A stretch of 64,000 nt of DNA from Mycobacterium seoulense (GCF_010731595.1 NZ_AP022582.1:5332001-5396000); one strand, 5' to 3'. Shown: positions 8,744 through 18,795, counted from the stretch's first letter. Numbers and translations: made by a program. Notes: generated by a model from the sequence alone, not told the origin.

Positions 8744-11287
8744 TCAGTGCTTGAGCCGGATGCGCCAGCGCACCAGGCCGGCATAGGCGACTGACAACGC
8801 CGCGAGCATGCCCATGTCGAACAGCCAGGCGCCCGGCGTGTGCTGGAAGTGGCTGTCCCGCGGGTTCTGCGGGCCGGGCGCCACGGTCCACAAATCGACC
8901 GTCGACGCCTGCGCGGCGTACCCCCAGCGCGAGGGCACCACCCAGGACAGCTGGTCGAGGAAGATCCGGTTGGTGACCGGCACCATCCCGCCGGACAGCA
9001 CCATCTGCCCCATCAGCGACACCACCAGCAGCGGCATGATCTGCTCGTTGGAACGTGCCAGCGCCGACAGCAGCAGCCCCAGCATCGCCGCGGCCACGCA
9101 GGTCGCCGCGACGGCGACGAACAGCTCGAGCGTCGCGTTGCCCAGCAGCACCGCCGGCCGCTTCGGCGTGCCCTTGCCGGCCACCACGATGGCCGTCGCG
9201 ATGGCCGCCTGGACCACGGCGAACACGCAGAACACGGCAATCTTGGCCAGCAGGTAGGCCGTGGTCGACAGGCCGACCGCCTGCTCGCGCCGGAAGATCG
9301 GGCGCTCGCCGATGAGGTCGCGGATGGTCAGCGCGGTGCCCATGAACGCCGCCGCCATGGTCAGCAGGGTCAGGATCGTCCCGGCTTCGCCGGCCGAATC
9401 GCTCGTCGGGTCGGCGTAGCCGAAACCGGTGTGGCCCGGCACGGTCAGCGACAGCGCGCCCATGATGAACGGCAGCAGCGCCAGGAACACGAAGTAGGCG
9501 CGGTCGGAGACGACGAGGCGAACCTGGCGGCGGGCGACGGTGGAGAACTGGCGGCGCATGCCGGTGCGCGGCGCGACGCCCAGATCGGCCGGCGCCTCCG
9601 TCTCCACGGGCGGCGGCGGTTTGTTCTGCGCCAGGAAGCGCCTGTTGGCCTCGTCGGGGTCGGCGCCCACCTTCGCAAAGATCTGCGCCCAGTTGGTGGT
9701 CCCCATGACCGTCCCGATCTGGTTGGGCGGCCCCAGGAAGGCGGTCTTGCCGCCGGGCGCCATCAACAGCACCTGGTCGCACACGTCGAGGTAGGTCAGC
9801 GAGTGGGTGACCACCAGCACCACCCGGCCCGCGTCGGCCAGCTGGCGCAGCATCGTCATGACCTGCAGGTCCAGCGCCGGGTCCAGGCCCGAGGTCGGCT
9901 CGTCGAGGATCAGCAGCGAGGGCCCGGTGAGCAGCTCGAGGGCCACCGAGGCACGCTTGCGCTGCCCGCCGGACAGCTTGTCGACCCGGGTGTCGGCGTG
10001 CTGCGTCAGCCCCAGTTCGTCGAGCACCTGCGCGACGACCTCTTCGCGGTCGGCCTTGGTGGTGTCGGGCGGCAGCCGAAGCTCGGCCGCGTAACCGAGG
10101 GCCTGGTTGACCGTGAGCTGGCGGTGCACGACGTCGTCCTGGGGGACCATCCCGATCCGGGTCCGCAGCGACGCGTACTCGGTGTGGATGTTGTGGCCCT
10201 CGAAGGTGACCAGCCCCGAGGTCGGGGTGGCGTACCCGGCGATCAGCCGCGACAGCGTGGTCTTGCCCGCGCCGGACCCGCCGATGAGGGCGGTCAGCGT
10301 GCCCGGGCGGGCGGTCATTGAGATCTTCTCGAGCAGGTTCTTGCCGTTGACGGCGAAGTCGACGCCGCGCACCTCCAAACCGCCGGTGCGCGTCGCCGCC
10401 TCCTGACGGCGGACCAGGATGCCGCCGGAGAACACCAGGTCGACGTTTCCGATGGTCACCACGTCGCCCTCGGACAGCACGGCCGACGCGGCCTTGACGC
10501 CGTTGACGAAGGTCCCGTTGCTGCTGTTGGCGTCGCGGATCTCGGGCCCCGCGGGCGTCGGGGTCAGGAACGCGTGGTGGCGCGACGCCAGCACGTCGTG
10601 GATGACGATGTCGTTGTCGAGCGCGCGCCCGATCCAGGCGGGGCGGCCGGGCCGGTCGGTCAGCCGCTCGGCGTCGGGCCCCAGGTTCTTCACCCGGGTG
10701 GTCGGGAACTCCGCCGCCTGGCCGCTCACCCCGATCTCGGTCGGCTGGTTCACCTCGGGCGGCCCGCCGGACTGCGGCACCGACCGGGTCGCGGCGTCCG
10801 GGCGGACGATCGGGACGGCGGTGGTGCGACTCGGGCCCTGCCACGGCTGGGGGCGTGGCGGCCGGGCCGGGGGTTGGCGCGGCGGGGCCGGTGGCCGCTG
10901 CGCGCGGCCGGCGTCGCCGGGGGGCGCGATGACCGGGATCGACTCGGTGGTCGGCGGAAGCATGCCCACGCTCCCGGTGTGGTGGCCGATTTCGAACGTG
11001 ATCCGGGGGCCGTCGGGTTTGCCGATGTTGATGGTCTGGCCGTCCTCGATGTCGACCAGCGGCACCCGCTGGCCGTTGACGTACAACCCGTTCAGCGACT
11101 TGTTGTCCAGCGCCACCCACTTGCCGCGATCGAAGCGCAGCAGCAGGTGCGCGCGAGCGACCAGCGGGTGTGCGACCCGCAGGTCCGCGCGCAGGTCGCT
11201 GCCGACGACCACGTCGCGGCCGGCCGCGAAGCTGCCCTTCGATCGGTCGGATCGAACGGTCAGCACGGGCTCGGCGGCTTGGGTCAT
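8744..11287 (-). CDS. FHA-domain ABC exporter, Rv1747-type (copy A)
   Basis: 847 residues. FHA1 is near residues 20-80 (ends KSLNGLYVNG). A Pro-rich linker spans about 110-190. FHA2 is near 212-280 (IGRALDNDIVIHDVLASRHH, SSNGTFVNG). The ABC ATPase has Walker A GGSGAGKTT near 336, signature LSGGQRKR and Walker B LILDEPTSGLDP. About six membrane helices of the ABC2 type fill the last 260 residues. Rv1747 exports cell-envelope components and is controlled by Ser/Thr kinases through phosphothreonine-FHA binding. Here no kinase gene is adjacent. It lies 28 bp downstream of its paralogue in the same orientation, probably one transcript. Confidence 0.9.
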   Translation of the reverse strand: MTQAAEPVLTVRSDRSKGSFAAGRDVVVGSDLRADLRVAHPLVARAHLLLRFDRGKWVALDNKSLNGLYVNGQRVPLVDIEDGQTINIGKPDGPRITFEIGHHTGSVGMLPPTTESIPVIAPPGDAGRAQRPPAPPRQPPARPPRPQPWQGPSRTTAVPIVRPDAATRSVPQSGGPPEVNQPTEIGVSGQAAEFPTTRVKNLGPDAERLTDRPGRPAWIGRALDNDIVIHDVLASRHHAFLTPTPAGPEIRDANSSNGTFVNGVKAASAVLSEGDVVTIGNVDLVFSGGILVRRQEAATRTGGLEVRGVDFAVNGKNLLEKISMTARPGTLTALIGGSGAGKTTLSRLIAGYATPTSGLVTFEGHNIHTEYASLRTRIGMVPQDDVVHRQLTVNQALGYAAELRLPPDTTKADREEVVAQVLDELGLTQHADTRVDKLSGGQRKRASVALELLTGPSLLILDEPTSGLDPALDLQVMTMLRQLADAGRVVLVVTHSLTYLDVCDQVLLMAPGGKTAFLGPPNQIGTVMGTTNWAQIFAKVGADPDEANRRFLAQNKPPPPVETEAPADLGVAPRTGMRRQFSTVARRQVRLVVSDRAYFVFLALLPFIMGALSLTVPGHTGFGYADPTSDSAGEAGTILTLLTMAAAFMGTALTIRDLIGERPIFRREQAVGLSTTAYLLAKIAVFCVFAVVQAAIATAIVVAGKGTPKRPAVLLGNATLELFVAVAATCVAAAMLGLLLSALARSNEQIMPLLVVSLMGQMVLSGGMVPVTNRIFLDQLSWVVPSRWGYAAQASTVDLWTVAPGPQNPRDSHFQHTPGAWLFDMGMLAALSVAYAGLVRWRIRLKH

Positions 11288-11315
11288 CGGACCGCGGCTT
11301 CTCGCGACCGTGAGC

Positions 11316-13961
11316 TCAGCGTTTGAGCCGGATGTGCCACCGGACGAAGCCCGTGTAGGCGGCGGACAGCAACAGCAGCATGGCCATGTCGAACACGAAG
11401 ATGTGTTTCGAGTGCTGCCAGATCGGGTCGTTGGTCGGGATCTGTTTGACCTTCACCAGCGACGGAAAGTCGATGGACGAGGCGCCCGCGGCGTAGCCCC
11501 AGCGTGCCGGTGTCAGCCATGCGAGCTCCTCGAGGCCGAAGCGCTGATAGACGGGAATCATGCCGCTGGAGAACACCAGCTGCGACATGATCGACACCAC
11601 GAGCAGCGGCATGATCTGTTCGTTGGACTGCGCCAGGGCCGACAGCAACAGGCCGAGCATCGCCGAGGCCACGCAGGTGCCCGCGACGGTGACGAACAGC
11701 GAGAAGGTGGAGTTGCCGAAGAATTGGGGGTGTGCCGTCGGCGCACCCTTGCCCAGCCGGACGATGATCGTCGCGACCGCGGCCTGAGCGGTGGCGAAGA
11801 CGCAGAACACCGCGATCTTGGCCATCAGATAGGCGGTGGTGGACAGGCCGACTGCCTGCTCCCTGCGGAAGATGGGGCGCTCCCCGATGAGGTCGCGGAT
11901 CGTCAGCGCGGTCCCCATGAAGACGGCGCCGATGTTCAGCAGCACCATGATGTACTGCGGCTGGGTGGGGGCTACGCCCAACGGGTCGGCCGGGCCCAGG
12001 CCCGGTTTGGGGCCTTTCACCGTCAGCGACAACGCGCCGATGAGGAACGGCAGGACCGCCAAGAAGATCGTGTAACCGCGGTCCGACACCACCAGGCGAA
12101 CCTGGCGGCGCGCGATCGTGGACAGCTGCCGCCAAAAATCGGTCTTCGGTGGCTCGCCCAGGTCGGCCGGGCTTTCCGGGGATGGCGGCTTGGCCGAGTG
12201 CTGGCTGCGTTCCTTGAAGCGGCGGTTGGCCTCGTCGGGATCCGCGCCCACCTTGGCGAAGATGTCGGCCCAGTTGCGGGTGCCCATGGCCGCCTCGACC
12301 TGGTCGGGCGGCCCGCAGAACGCGGTCTTGCCGCCCGGCGCGACCAGCAGGATCTGGTCGCAGACGTCCAAGTAGGACACCGAGTGCGTCACCACCAACA
12401 CCACGCGGCCCGCGTCGGCGAGCTGGCGGAGCATCAGCATGACCTGACGGTCCAGCGCCGGGTCGAGGCCCGAGGTCGGTTCGTCGAGAAGCAGCAGCGA
12501 GGGCTGGGTCAGCAGCTCGAGCGCCACCGAGGCGCGCTTGCGCTGGCCGCCCGACAGCTTGTCGACCCGCGTCTCGGCGTGCTTGGTCATGTCCAGTTCT
12601 TCGAGGACCTGGGCGACGACCTGCGCCCGCTCGGCTTTGCTGGTGTCGGGCGGCAGCCGCAGCTCGGCGGCGTAGTTCAGCGCCTGGTTGACGGTCAGTT
12701 GGCGGTGCACCACGTCGTCCTGCGGCACCATCCCGATCCGGCTGCGCATCGACGCGTACTCGGCATGGATGTCGTGACCCTCGAAGGTCACCGAGCCCGA
12801 CGTCGGACTGGTGTAGCCCACGATCAGCCGCGACAGCGTGGTCTTGCCGGCGCCCGAACCGCCGATGATGGCCGTCAGCGTGCCCGGCCGCGCGGTCAGC
12901 GAGATGTGGTCGATCAACTGCTTGCCGTGGTCGACGGCGAAGCAGACGGAGTTCACCTCCAGCCCGCCGGTGCGGGTCGCGGCCTCGGTGCGGCGGAGCA
13001 GCTCACCGCGGGTGAACACCAGGTCGACGTTGCCGATGGTGACCACGTCACCCTCGGTGAGTACCGCGGACCCCACCCGCACGCCGTTGACGAAGGTGCC
13101 GTTGACGCTGTGGGCGTCGCGGATCTCGGTGCCCAGCGGCGTCTGGGTCAGGAAGGCGTGATGGCGGGACGCGAGGACGTCCTGGATGACGACGTCGTTG
13201 TCGGTGGCGCGGCCGATCGTCAGTGCGCCGGACGGCTTCTGCAGCGCCCCGGACCGCGAAGGCCTGAGCGCCTGGAACATCTTCGTCGCCAGGTTCGCCA
13301 CCTCGGGCTGCTTGGCGGCGCCGCGCGACATCTCGGTCTGCGGCGACGCCAGGCCGGAGATCTTGGGCTGCGGCGGGAAGTTGGGCGGCGGTGGCGGTGG
13401 GGCCGGCGCGCGTCCGGCGCCGGCATACGTCGGTTGCGGCGGCGGCGCGGGGCGCGGCCCCGGCGCGCCCGGGTGCGGCCTGCGCGGCGGCGACGCCCAG
13501 CCGGGCGGGCGGCCCGCCGGGCCCGGCGGCGGGCCGGGCGGGGCGGCGACCGGAGGACCCGCCGGCGCGGCGGACCACGCCATCCCGGACTGTTGGGCCG
13601 CCATCGGGATGCCCATCGACTCGGTTTGCGGTGGGCGCCCGGCCATCCCCTGGTGCCGCCCGACCTCGAACGTCAGTTGCGGCCCGTCCGGATTCCCGAT
13701 GTTGAGGCACTGGCCGTCGTGGATCTCGACCACCGGCACGCGCCGGCCGTTCACGAAAGTGCCGTTGAGCGAGCCGTTGTCGATCGCCAGCCACCGGCCC
13801 TGGTCGAAGCGCAGCAACAGGTGCGCGCGCGAGATCAGCGGGTGCGTGATGCGCATGTCGGCGCGCAGATCGCGCCCCACCACCACGTCGTGACCGGCGG
13901 CGAAGGTGCGTTCTGACCCGTCATGGCGAACCGTCAAGACGGGCGGGGCTGGTGCACTCAT
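11316..13961 (-). CDS. FHA-domain ABC exporter, Rv1747-type (copy B)
   Basis: 881 residues from the ATG at 13961 (MSAPAPPVLTVRHDG); an in-frame start 45 bp further upstream is less likely because the protein aligns with copy A from here. The order is the same: FHA1 (SLNGTFVNG), a longer Pro/Gly/Ala linker near 110-200, FHA2 (IGRATDNDVVIQDVLASRHH), ABC ATPase (GGSGAGKTT, LSGGQRKR, LLLDEPTSGLDP) and an ABC2 membrane domain with about six helices. The main differences from copy A are the linker and the extracellular loop before the last helices. Both genes are probably cotranscribed, this one first. Homo- or heterodimer formation cannot be decided from sequence. Confidence 0.9.
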   Translation of the reverse strand: MSAPAPPVLTVRHDGSERTFAAGHDVVVGRDLRADMRITHPLISRAHLLLRFDQGRWLAIDNGSLNGTFVNGRRVPVVEIHDGQCLNIGNPDGPQLTFEVGRHQGMAGRPPQTESMGIPMAAQQSGMAWSAAPAGPPVAAPPGPPPGPAGRPPGWASPPRRPHPGAPGPRPAPPPQPTYAGAGRAPAPPPPPPNFPPQPKISGLASPQTEMSRGAAKQPEVANLATKMFQALRPSRSGALQKPSGALTIGRATDNDVVIQDVLASRHHAFLTQTPLGTEIRDAHSVNGTFVNGVRVGSAVLTEGDVVTIGNVDLVFTRGELLRRTEAATRTGGLEVNSVCFAVDHGKQLIDHISLTARPGTLTAIIGGSGAGKTTLSRLIVGYTSPTSGSVTFEGHDIHAEYASMRSRIGMVPQDDVVHRQLTVNQALNYAAELRLPPDTSKAERAQVVAQVLEELDMTKHAETRVDKLSGGQRKRASVALELLTQPSLLLLDEPTSGLDPALDRQVMLMLRQLADAGRVVLVVTHSVSYLDVCDQILLVAPGGKTAFCGPPDQVEAAMGTRNWADIFAKVGADPDEANRRFKERSQHSAKPPSPESPADLGEPPKTDFWRQLSTIARRQVRLVVSDRGYTIFLAVLPFLIGALSLTVKGPKPGLGPADPLGVAPTQPQYIMVLLNIGAVFMGTALTIRDLIGERPIFRREQAVGLSTTAYLMAKIAVFCVFATAQAAVATIIVRLGKGAPTAHPQFFGNSTFSLFVTVAGTCVASAMLGLLLSALAQSNEQIMPLLVVSIMSQLVFSSGMIPVYQRFGLEELAWLTPARWGYAAGASSIDFPSLVKVKQIPTNDPIWQHSKHIFVFDMAMLLLLSAAYTGFVRWHIRLKR

Positions 13962-14039
13962 CGGTCCAACTGTATCTCGTGAACCCGAGGCCACCCTGAG
14001 GCCCAAATGTGTGTTAGCGGTCCGGCTCTCGTCGGCGCG

Positions 14040-15257
14040 CTAGGTGCGATTGCCCGTCAAGACATCCGGGGCGCCCGTGACCACACACCGCGTCCGGGTG
14101 TAGATCGTGGGCATGCATTGGTTGCAGTGGGTGCAGGCCGACCGCACGCTGTGCTGGGCGCCGTCGGCGGCGATCCGATTGATCAGGTCCGGCTCGGCCA
14201 GCAGCGCGCGGGCCATCGCGACGAAGTCGAATCCCTCGGCCATCGCCAGGTCCATGGTTTCCCGGTTGGTGATACCGCCGAGCAGGATCAGCGGCATCGT
14301 CAGCTCCGCGCGGAACAGCTTGGCGTCGCGCAACAGATAGGCCTCGCGGTAGGGGTACTCGCGCAGGAACTTCTTGCCCGTCATGCGCATGCCCCAACTC
14401 AGCGGCGGTTTGAATGCACCGGCGAACTCCTTGAGCGGCGCGTCGCCGCGGAACAGATACATCGGGTTGACCAGCGAGCTGCCCGCGGTGAGCTCGATCG
14501 CGTCCAGGCCACCGTCGTCCTGCAGCCATTTCGCGGTGGTCAGCGATTCCTCGGTGCTGATGCCGCCGCGAACGCCGTCGGCCATGTTGAGCTTGGCGGT
14601 CACCGCGATCGGGGTGCCCTCCTTTTCCACCGCGCGGCGCACGGCCATGACAATGCCGCGGGCCACCTTCGCCCGGTTCTCCAGCGATCCGCCGAACTCG
14701 TCGTCGCGGCGGTTGATCAGCGGAGACAGGAACGAGCTCGCCAAGTAGTTGTGGCCCAAATGGATTTCGACCGCGTCGAAACCGGCTTCGATCGCCAGGC
14801 GGGCCGCGTTGGCGTGCCCCTCGATGACGTCGTTGATGTCGTCGCGGGTCGCCTTCTTGGCGAATCGCATTCCGATCGGGTTGAAGAACCGCACCGGCGC
14901 CAGGGCCTTGGCCTTGTTGGATTTGGCGTTTGCGACCGGGCCCGCGTGGCCGATCTGCGCGCTGACCGCGGCGCCCTCGGCGTGGATCGCGTCGGTGAGC
15001 CGCCGGAACCCGGGCACCGCCTCGGGGCGCAGCCAGATCCCGTTGCCCTCGGTGCGGCCGCCGGGGGAGATGGCGCAGTAGGCGACGGTCGTCATGCCCA
15101 CGCCGCCTGCGGCGGGCTGCCGGTGGTATTCGATCAGATCGTCGGTCACCAGGGTGTCGGGGGTGCGGGCCTCGAAGGTGGCCGACTTGATGGTGCGGTT
15201 GCGCAGCGTGATCGGGCCGAGCTTGGCTGGGCTGAACACGTCCGGAGGGGTAGACAT
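14040..15257 (-). CDS. Old Yellow Enzyme family NADH:flavin oxidoreductase (Rv3359-like)
   Basis: 405 residues, a FMN-binding TIM barrel. Family marks include [17 protein letters not shown] at the N terminus, [31 protein letters not shown], and a C-terminal Cys-rich stretch ([10 protein letters not shown]) resembling the iron-sulfur region of the 2,4-dienoyl-CoA reductase branch. It reduces activated C=C bonds or related substrates; the natural substrate is unknown. I start it at the ATG at 15257 because a TACGCT -10 box sits 6 nt upstream, a leaderless arrangement. An in-frame ATG at 15281 would add eight residues. It is divergent from folD. Confidence 0.88.
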   Translation of the reverse strand: MSTPPDVFSPAKLGPITLRNRTIKSATFEARTPDTLVTDDLIEYHRQPAAGGVGMTTVAYCAISPGGRTEGNGIWLRPEAVPGFRRLTDAIHAEGAAVSAQIGHAGPVANAKSNKAKALAPVRFFNPIGMRFAKKATRDDINDVIEGHANAARLAIEAGFDAVEIHLGHNYLASSFLSPLINRRDDEFGGSLENRAKVARGIVMAVRRAVEKEGTPIAVTAKLNMADGVRGGISTEESLTTAKWLQDDGGLDAIELTAGSSLVNPMYLFRGDAPLKEFAGAFKPPLSWGMRMTGKKFLREYPYREAYLLRDAKLFRAELTMPLILLGGITNRETMDLAMAEGFDFVAMARALLAEPDLINRIAADGAQHSVRSACTHCNQCMPTIYTRTRCVVTGAPDVLTGNRT

Positions 15258-15263
15258 ATCGGG

Positions 15264-15269
15264 AGCGTA
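15264..15269 (-). promoter_or_regulatory. -10 box for a leaderless OYE transcript
   Basis: On the minus strand TACGCT (fits the mycobacterial TANNNT) is followed by six bases and then the ATG at 15257. This decides between two possible starts of the OYE gene. Confidence 0.5.
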
Positions 15270-15296
15270 AACCTTCGGCATGGAACACTGTCAGGC

Positions 15297-16142
15297 GTGG
15301 GCGCAATCACACTGGACGGCAAGGCCACCCGTGACGAGATCTTCGTCGACCTCAAACAACGGGTGGCCGCCCTGACAGCGTCGGGCCGCACCCCCGGCCT
15401 GGGCACCATCCTGGTCGGTGACGATCCAGGGTCGCAGGCCTATGTCCGGGGCAAGCACGCCGACTGCGCCAAGGTCGGCATCACGTCGATTCGCCGCGAC
15501 CTGCCCGCCGACATCAGCACCGCGGCGCTGGAAGACACCATCGACGAGCTGAACGCCAACCCGGACTGCACCGGCTACATCGTGCAGTTGCCGCTGCCCA
15601 AGCATCTGGACGAGAACGCGGCGCTGGAGCGTGTCGACCCGGACAAGGACGCCGACGGGCTGCACCCGACGAACCTGGGCCGGCTGGTGCTCAGCGTTCC
15701 CGCGCCGCTGCCGTGCACCGCACGCGGGATCGTGCACCTGCTGCGGCGCTACGACGTCGAGATCGCGGGGGCGCACGTGGTCATCATCGGCCGCGGCGTG
15801 ACGGTCGGTCGCCCGTTGGGGCTGCTGTTGACCCGCCGTTCCGAGAACGCCACGGTCACGTTGTGCCACACCGGAACTCGTGATCTGGCGGCCTACACCA
15901 GGCAGGCGGACATCGTCGTGGCCGCGGTCGGGGTGCCGCACATGCTGACCGCCGAGATGGTGCGTCCGGGCGCCGCCGTCGTCGACGTCGGGGTCAGCCG
16001 AACCGACAACGGATTGGTGGGCGACGTACACCCCGACGTGTGGGAGGTGGCCGGCCACGTGTCGCCGAATCCCGGTGGAGTGGGCCCGTTGACCCGGGCG
16101 TTCCTGCTGAGCAACGTCGTCGAGCTCGCCGAGCGGGAATGA
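15297..16142 (+). CDS. folD: Bifunctional methylenetetrahydrofolate dehydrogenase/cyclohydrolase FolD
   Basis: 281 residues, the same as M. tuberculosis FolD. It interconverts 5,10-methylene-, methenyl- and 10-formyl-tetrahydrofolate with NADP in the cytosol. Visible signatures are [14 protein letters not shown], the catalytic Lys region, [27 protein letters not shown], and the dinucleotide-binding [18 protein letters not shown]. The C terminus is the conserved [15 protein letters not shown]. The GTG at 15297 gives the expected N terminus; the frame is open far upstream, but that extension is antisense to the OYE gene. The stop overlaps the next start (ATGA). Confidence 0.95.
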   Translation: MGAITLDGKATRDEIFVDLKQRVAALTASGRTPGLGTILVGDDPGSQAYVRGKHADCAKVGITSIRRDLPADISTAALEDTIDELNANPDCTGYIVQLPLPKHLDENAALERVDPDKDADGLHPTNLGRLVLSVPAPLPCTARGIVHLLRRYDVEIAGAHVVIIGRGVTVGRPLGLLLTRRSENATVTLCHTGTRDLAAYTRQADIVVAAVGVPHMLTAEMVRPGAAVVDVGVSRTDNGLVGDVHPDVWEVAGHVSPNPGGVGPLTRAFLLSNVVELAERE

Positions 16143-16420
16143 ACGCGAGGTCCGTCGTCAGGGCCCAGTGGCCAATCCTGCTGGTGGGCTTGACCTTCGC
16201 CGCGGCGCTTGTCCTGGTGGGGGCAAACTTCTGGCGTCGCGGTTCGCTGCTGATCGGGATCGGTGTCGGCCTGGCCGCGGCGCTGCGACTGGTGCTCCCC
16301 GATGAGCGGTCCGGTCTTTTGGTGGTGCGCAGCAAGGGAATTGACTTCGTCACCACCGCGACGGTCGCGACCGCGATGGTTTACATCGCGTGGACGATCG
16401 ACCCGCTGGGCACCGGTTAG
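16139..16420 (+). CDS. DUF3017 small membrane protein (Rv3355c-like)
   Basis: 93 residues with three predicted membrane helices: near 10-30 ([18 protein letters not shown]), near 33-50 ([17 protein letters not shown]) and near 68-86. This matches the actinobacterial DUF3017 family that follows folD. The function is unknown. The ATG overlaps the folD stop by 4 bp, so translation is probably coupled. Convergent with the DUF732 gene. Confidence 0.85.
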   Translation: MNARSVVRAQWPILLVGLTFAAALVLVGANFWRRGSLLIGIGVGLAAALRLVLPDERSGLLVVRSKGIDFVTTATVATAMVYIAWTIDPLGTG

Positions 16421-16441
16421 CTACCCGGCACCCGGCGAGAT

Positions 16442-16945
16442 CTACCGCGGCAGGCTGGGGATCTGCCCCGCCATGCCGGGAATCTGTCCGGTCATGCCGG
16501 GGATCTGTCCGGTCATGCCGGGGATCTGCCCGGCCATCCCGGGCATTCCCGGCACCTGCGGCACCGAAAGATTGCCGTTGGCCAGGTTCGCCATCTGCTC
16601 GGGGCAGTAGGTCTGTATCGCGATGGTGGTGAACATGCGCGCCATCATCGGTGACATGCCGCGGCCGGAGACACTCGAGGCGGCCGCGGCGAAGTTGCCG
16701 CCCGGCTGGGCGAGCATCGGGCAGATGGACTGACCCACCGACATCGCATTTCCCGGTTCGCCGAAGTCGATGCCCGCGTGGTTGAGCGCGTCGATGAAGT
16801 TGTCGTCGGGGTTGTCCGCCCCGGCCGGCGCGGCGAACGCCGACGCGACGGTGAGCAGGCCCGCGGCAACGGCCAGCAGGCGAACGGTGAGGGGCTGATT
16901 CCGAAACAGCCAGACCCAGTGATGCGTTCGCGCCGCTGCCTTCAT
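16442..16945 (-). CDS. Secreted DUF732 protein with a C-terminal heptapeptide repeat (Rv3354-like)
   Basis: 167 residues. A basic N terminus and hydrophobic stretch (LLAVAAGLLTVASAFAAPAGA, cleavage likely after about residue 43) form a Sec signal peptide. The DUF732 domain (DDNFIDALNHAGIDFG, two Cys in ICPML and QTYCPEQMANLANG) follows to about residue 130. The tail is four tandem copies of a GQIPGM(T/A)-type heptad. DUF732 proteins are exported, mycobacteria-rich and of unknown function. The ATG is divergent from the FAD oxidoreductase across a 259-bp gap. Confidence 0.85.
   Translation of the reverse strand: MKAAARTHHWVWLFRNQPLTVRLLAVAAGLLTVASAFAAPAGADNPDDNFIDALNHAGIDFGEPGNAMSVGQSICPMLAQPGGNFAAAASSVSGRGMSPMMARMFTTIAIQTYCPEQMANLANGNLSVPQVPGMPGMAGQIPGMTGQIPGMTGQIPGMAGQIPSLPR
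16458..16541. repeat. Four tandem 21-bp repeats inside the DUF732 gene
   Basis: Units at 16458-16478, 16479-16499, 16500-16520 and 16521-16541, each close to GGGATCTGTCCGGTCATGCCG on the plus strand, differ by one to five bases. They encode the C-terminal heptad repeat in frame. The unit count is likely to vary between strains. Confidence 0.85.
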
Positions 16946-17204
16946 GCAGCCTCCCCCTCGTTCGTGGAGTGCGCCGAGGGCACTCGAATCACGTTACGAA
17001 CTCTGAACCATCACAGTCACGTTTACGACACGTTGGGGTAAAGGTTCGCACAATAAGCGTTTTGCGAGGTCGCCGATCCTCGGACGTCGCTTAAAAGGCG
17101 CCACGCGCGGCGTCGGGCCGCCCGGCGGATCGAAGCCACACTGTGATCTGACACGGGCGCCCAGGCCGGGCTTTTGCGTGCGAAATGTTTGAGAATCTCC
17201 GCAC
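16946..17204. other. Divergent intergenic region, DUF732 / FAD oxidoreductase
   Basis: 259 bp between divergent start codons. It is less GC-rich in 16985-17060 and must carry both promoters. I see no clear operator, RNA structure or small gene. Confidence 0.5.
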
Positions 17205-18665
17205 ATGACGACGAATCACAGCCGTCCGCCGGACCCGGGCTTGCAGCGGGCCATCTCGCGCCAGGCCTTCCTTCGCGGCGCCGTCGGAATGTTGGCCACC
17301 GGCGCGGTTTTGGGCACCGCACGGGCGGCCGCCGACCCCGTTACCGGCTGGGGCGGGCTGGCGTCCTCCATCGGCGGCAGCGTCGTGCTGCCCACCAACA
17401 GCGCTCAATTCGCCACCAGCAAAAAGGTTTTCAACTCGTTCTATGACAGCTCCAGTCCCGCTGCGGTAGTGACGGTTTCGTCGCAGGCCGACGTGCAGAA
17501 GGCGCTCGCGTTCGCGGCGGCCAACAATCTCAAGGTCGCCCCGCGCGGTGGTGGGCATTCATACGTCGGCGCGTCCAGCGCCAACGGCACATTGGTGCTG
17601 GACCTGCGCGGGCTCCCGGGCGGCGCCAACTTCGATGGCAACAACGTCACCGTCACCCCGGCGACCACGCTGTACGCGATCCAGCAGGCGTTGTCCGGCC
17701 GGGCGATACCGACCGGCACCTGCCCGACCGTGGGCGTCGCCGGACTCGCGCTCGGCGGGGGGATAGGCCCCGACAGCCGCCGCGCGGGCCTGACCTGCGA
17801 CGCGCTGCAGTCGGCGACAGTGGTGTTGCCCAGCGGCGACGTGGTGACCGCGTCCGCCAACGACAATCCGGATCTGTTCTGGGCGCTGCGCGGCGGTGGC
17901 GGAGGCAATTTCGGGGTGACGACGTCGATGACGTTGTCCACCTTTGCGACGGCCGACAGCGACGTCGTGCGGCTCGACTTCCCGCCCGCGTCCGCCACCC
18001 AGGTGCTCGTCGGCTGGCAGTCCTGGCTCAGTGCCGCCGACCGGAACACCTGGGGCATCGTCGATCTCATGGTCGGCTCCGCCCCGAATTGCCATGTGCT
18101 GGCGACGTGCCCGGCGGGTGCCGGCTCCGGCGTGGTCGATGCGCTCAAGTCCGCGGTCGGGGTGGCGCCCACGTCGGTCTCGAACAAGACGATGAGCCGG
18201 ACCGACTTGATGATGTTTCTGGCCGGCGGTACTTCGACGCCACCGGCGCGTTCGTTCGTCGCCGGGTCGGACGTCATCGGCCCGGTCGATTCCACCGCGG
18301 CGCACGCCATTGCCACCGCGATCGGGCAGTGGCCCTCAGGCGCCGGGCAGGCATCGGTCCTGGTCGACCCGCTCGGTGGCGCCGTCGCGGACGTGGCAGC
18401 GGGCGACACCGCGTTCCCCTGGCGCAATCAGTCCGCCGTCTTGCAGTGGTACGTCGAGCCGGCCGGCAACCAGGTCACCGCCGCGAACGCCTGGCTGAGC
18501 TCGGCACACCAAGCGGTGCAACAGATTTCGGTCGGCGGATACGTCAACTATCTGGAGGCCGGCGGCGCGCCGGCGCGCTACTTCGGCTCGAATCTGTCGC
18601 GGCTGACAACCGTGCGACAGAAGTACGACCCGAACCGGATCATGTTCTCCGGGTTGAACTTCTGA
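17205..18665 (+). CDS. Exported FAD-linked oxidase (berberine-bridge-enzyme-like)
   Basis: 486 residues. A twin-arginine-like signal (SRQAFLRGAVGMLATGAVLG, alanine-rich cleavage region near residue 45) is followed by a PCMH/FAD_binding_4 domain. The FAD region PRGGGHSYVG carries the His that is often covalently linked to FAD, and there is VGVAGLALGGGIG. The C-terminal BBE motif includes YVNYLEAGGAPARYFGSNLSRL. Such oxidases use O2 to oxidise sugars, alcohols or secondary metabolites outside the membrane; the substrate is unknown. The Cys of the bicovalent site is placed at GTCPTVGVAG. No catalytic residue appears lost. Confidence 0.88.
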   Translation: MTTNHSRPPDPGLQRAISRQAFLRGAVGMLATGAVLGTARAAADPVTGWGGLASSIGGSVVLPTNSAQFATSKKVFNSFYDSSSPAAVVTVSSQADVQKALAFAAANNLKVAPRGGGHSYVGASSANGTLVLDLRGLPGGANFDGNNVTVTPATTLYAIQQALSGRAIPTGTCPTVGVAGLALGGGIGPDSRRAGLTCDALQSATVVLPSGDVVTASANDNPDLFWALRGGGGGNFGVTTSMTLSTFATADSDVVRLDFPPASATQVLVGWQSWLSAADRNTWGIVDLMVGSAPNCHVLATCPAGAGSGVVDALKSAVGVAPTSVSNKTMSRTDLMMFLAGGTSTPPARSFVAGSDVIGPVDSTAAHAIATAIGQWPSGAGQASVLVDPLGGAVADVAAGDTAFPWRNQSAVLQWYVEPAGNQVTAANAWLSSAHQAVQQISVGGYVNYLEAGGAPARYFGSNLSRLTTVRQKYDPNRIMFSGLNF

Positions 18666-18795
18666 GGTTTGCGTCTGTCGGAACGTCCAGCGCGGGTCCT
18701 TTGGCCCACAAAGCGGGCCCGAAGGCCCTACCGAACGTGTTGGCCCGGTGCGGAAACTGTGCGTATCACGGCTCCACACCGAAGGCAGGTCAGAC

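Noticed and set aside
8514..11120. Long frame overlapping FHA-ABC copy A in another frame
   Set aside because: Same-strand shadow with Arg/Pro-rich composition and no domain; copy A is a full-length known family.
18666..18795. Extra small gene between the FAD oxidase and the secreted protein
   Set aside because: The only frame lacks a ribosome site and a recognisable product; the region is better read as a promoter/leader.
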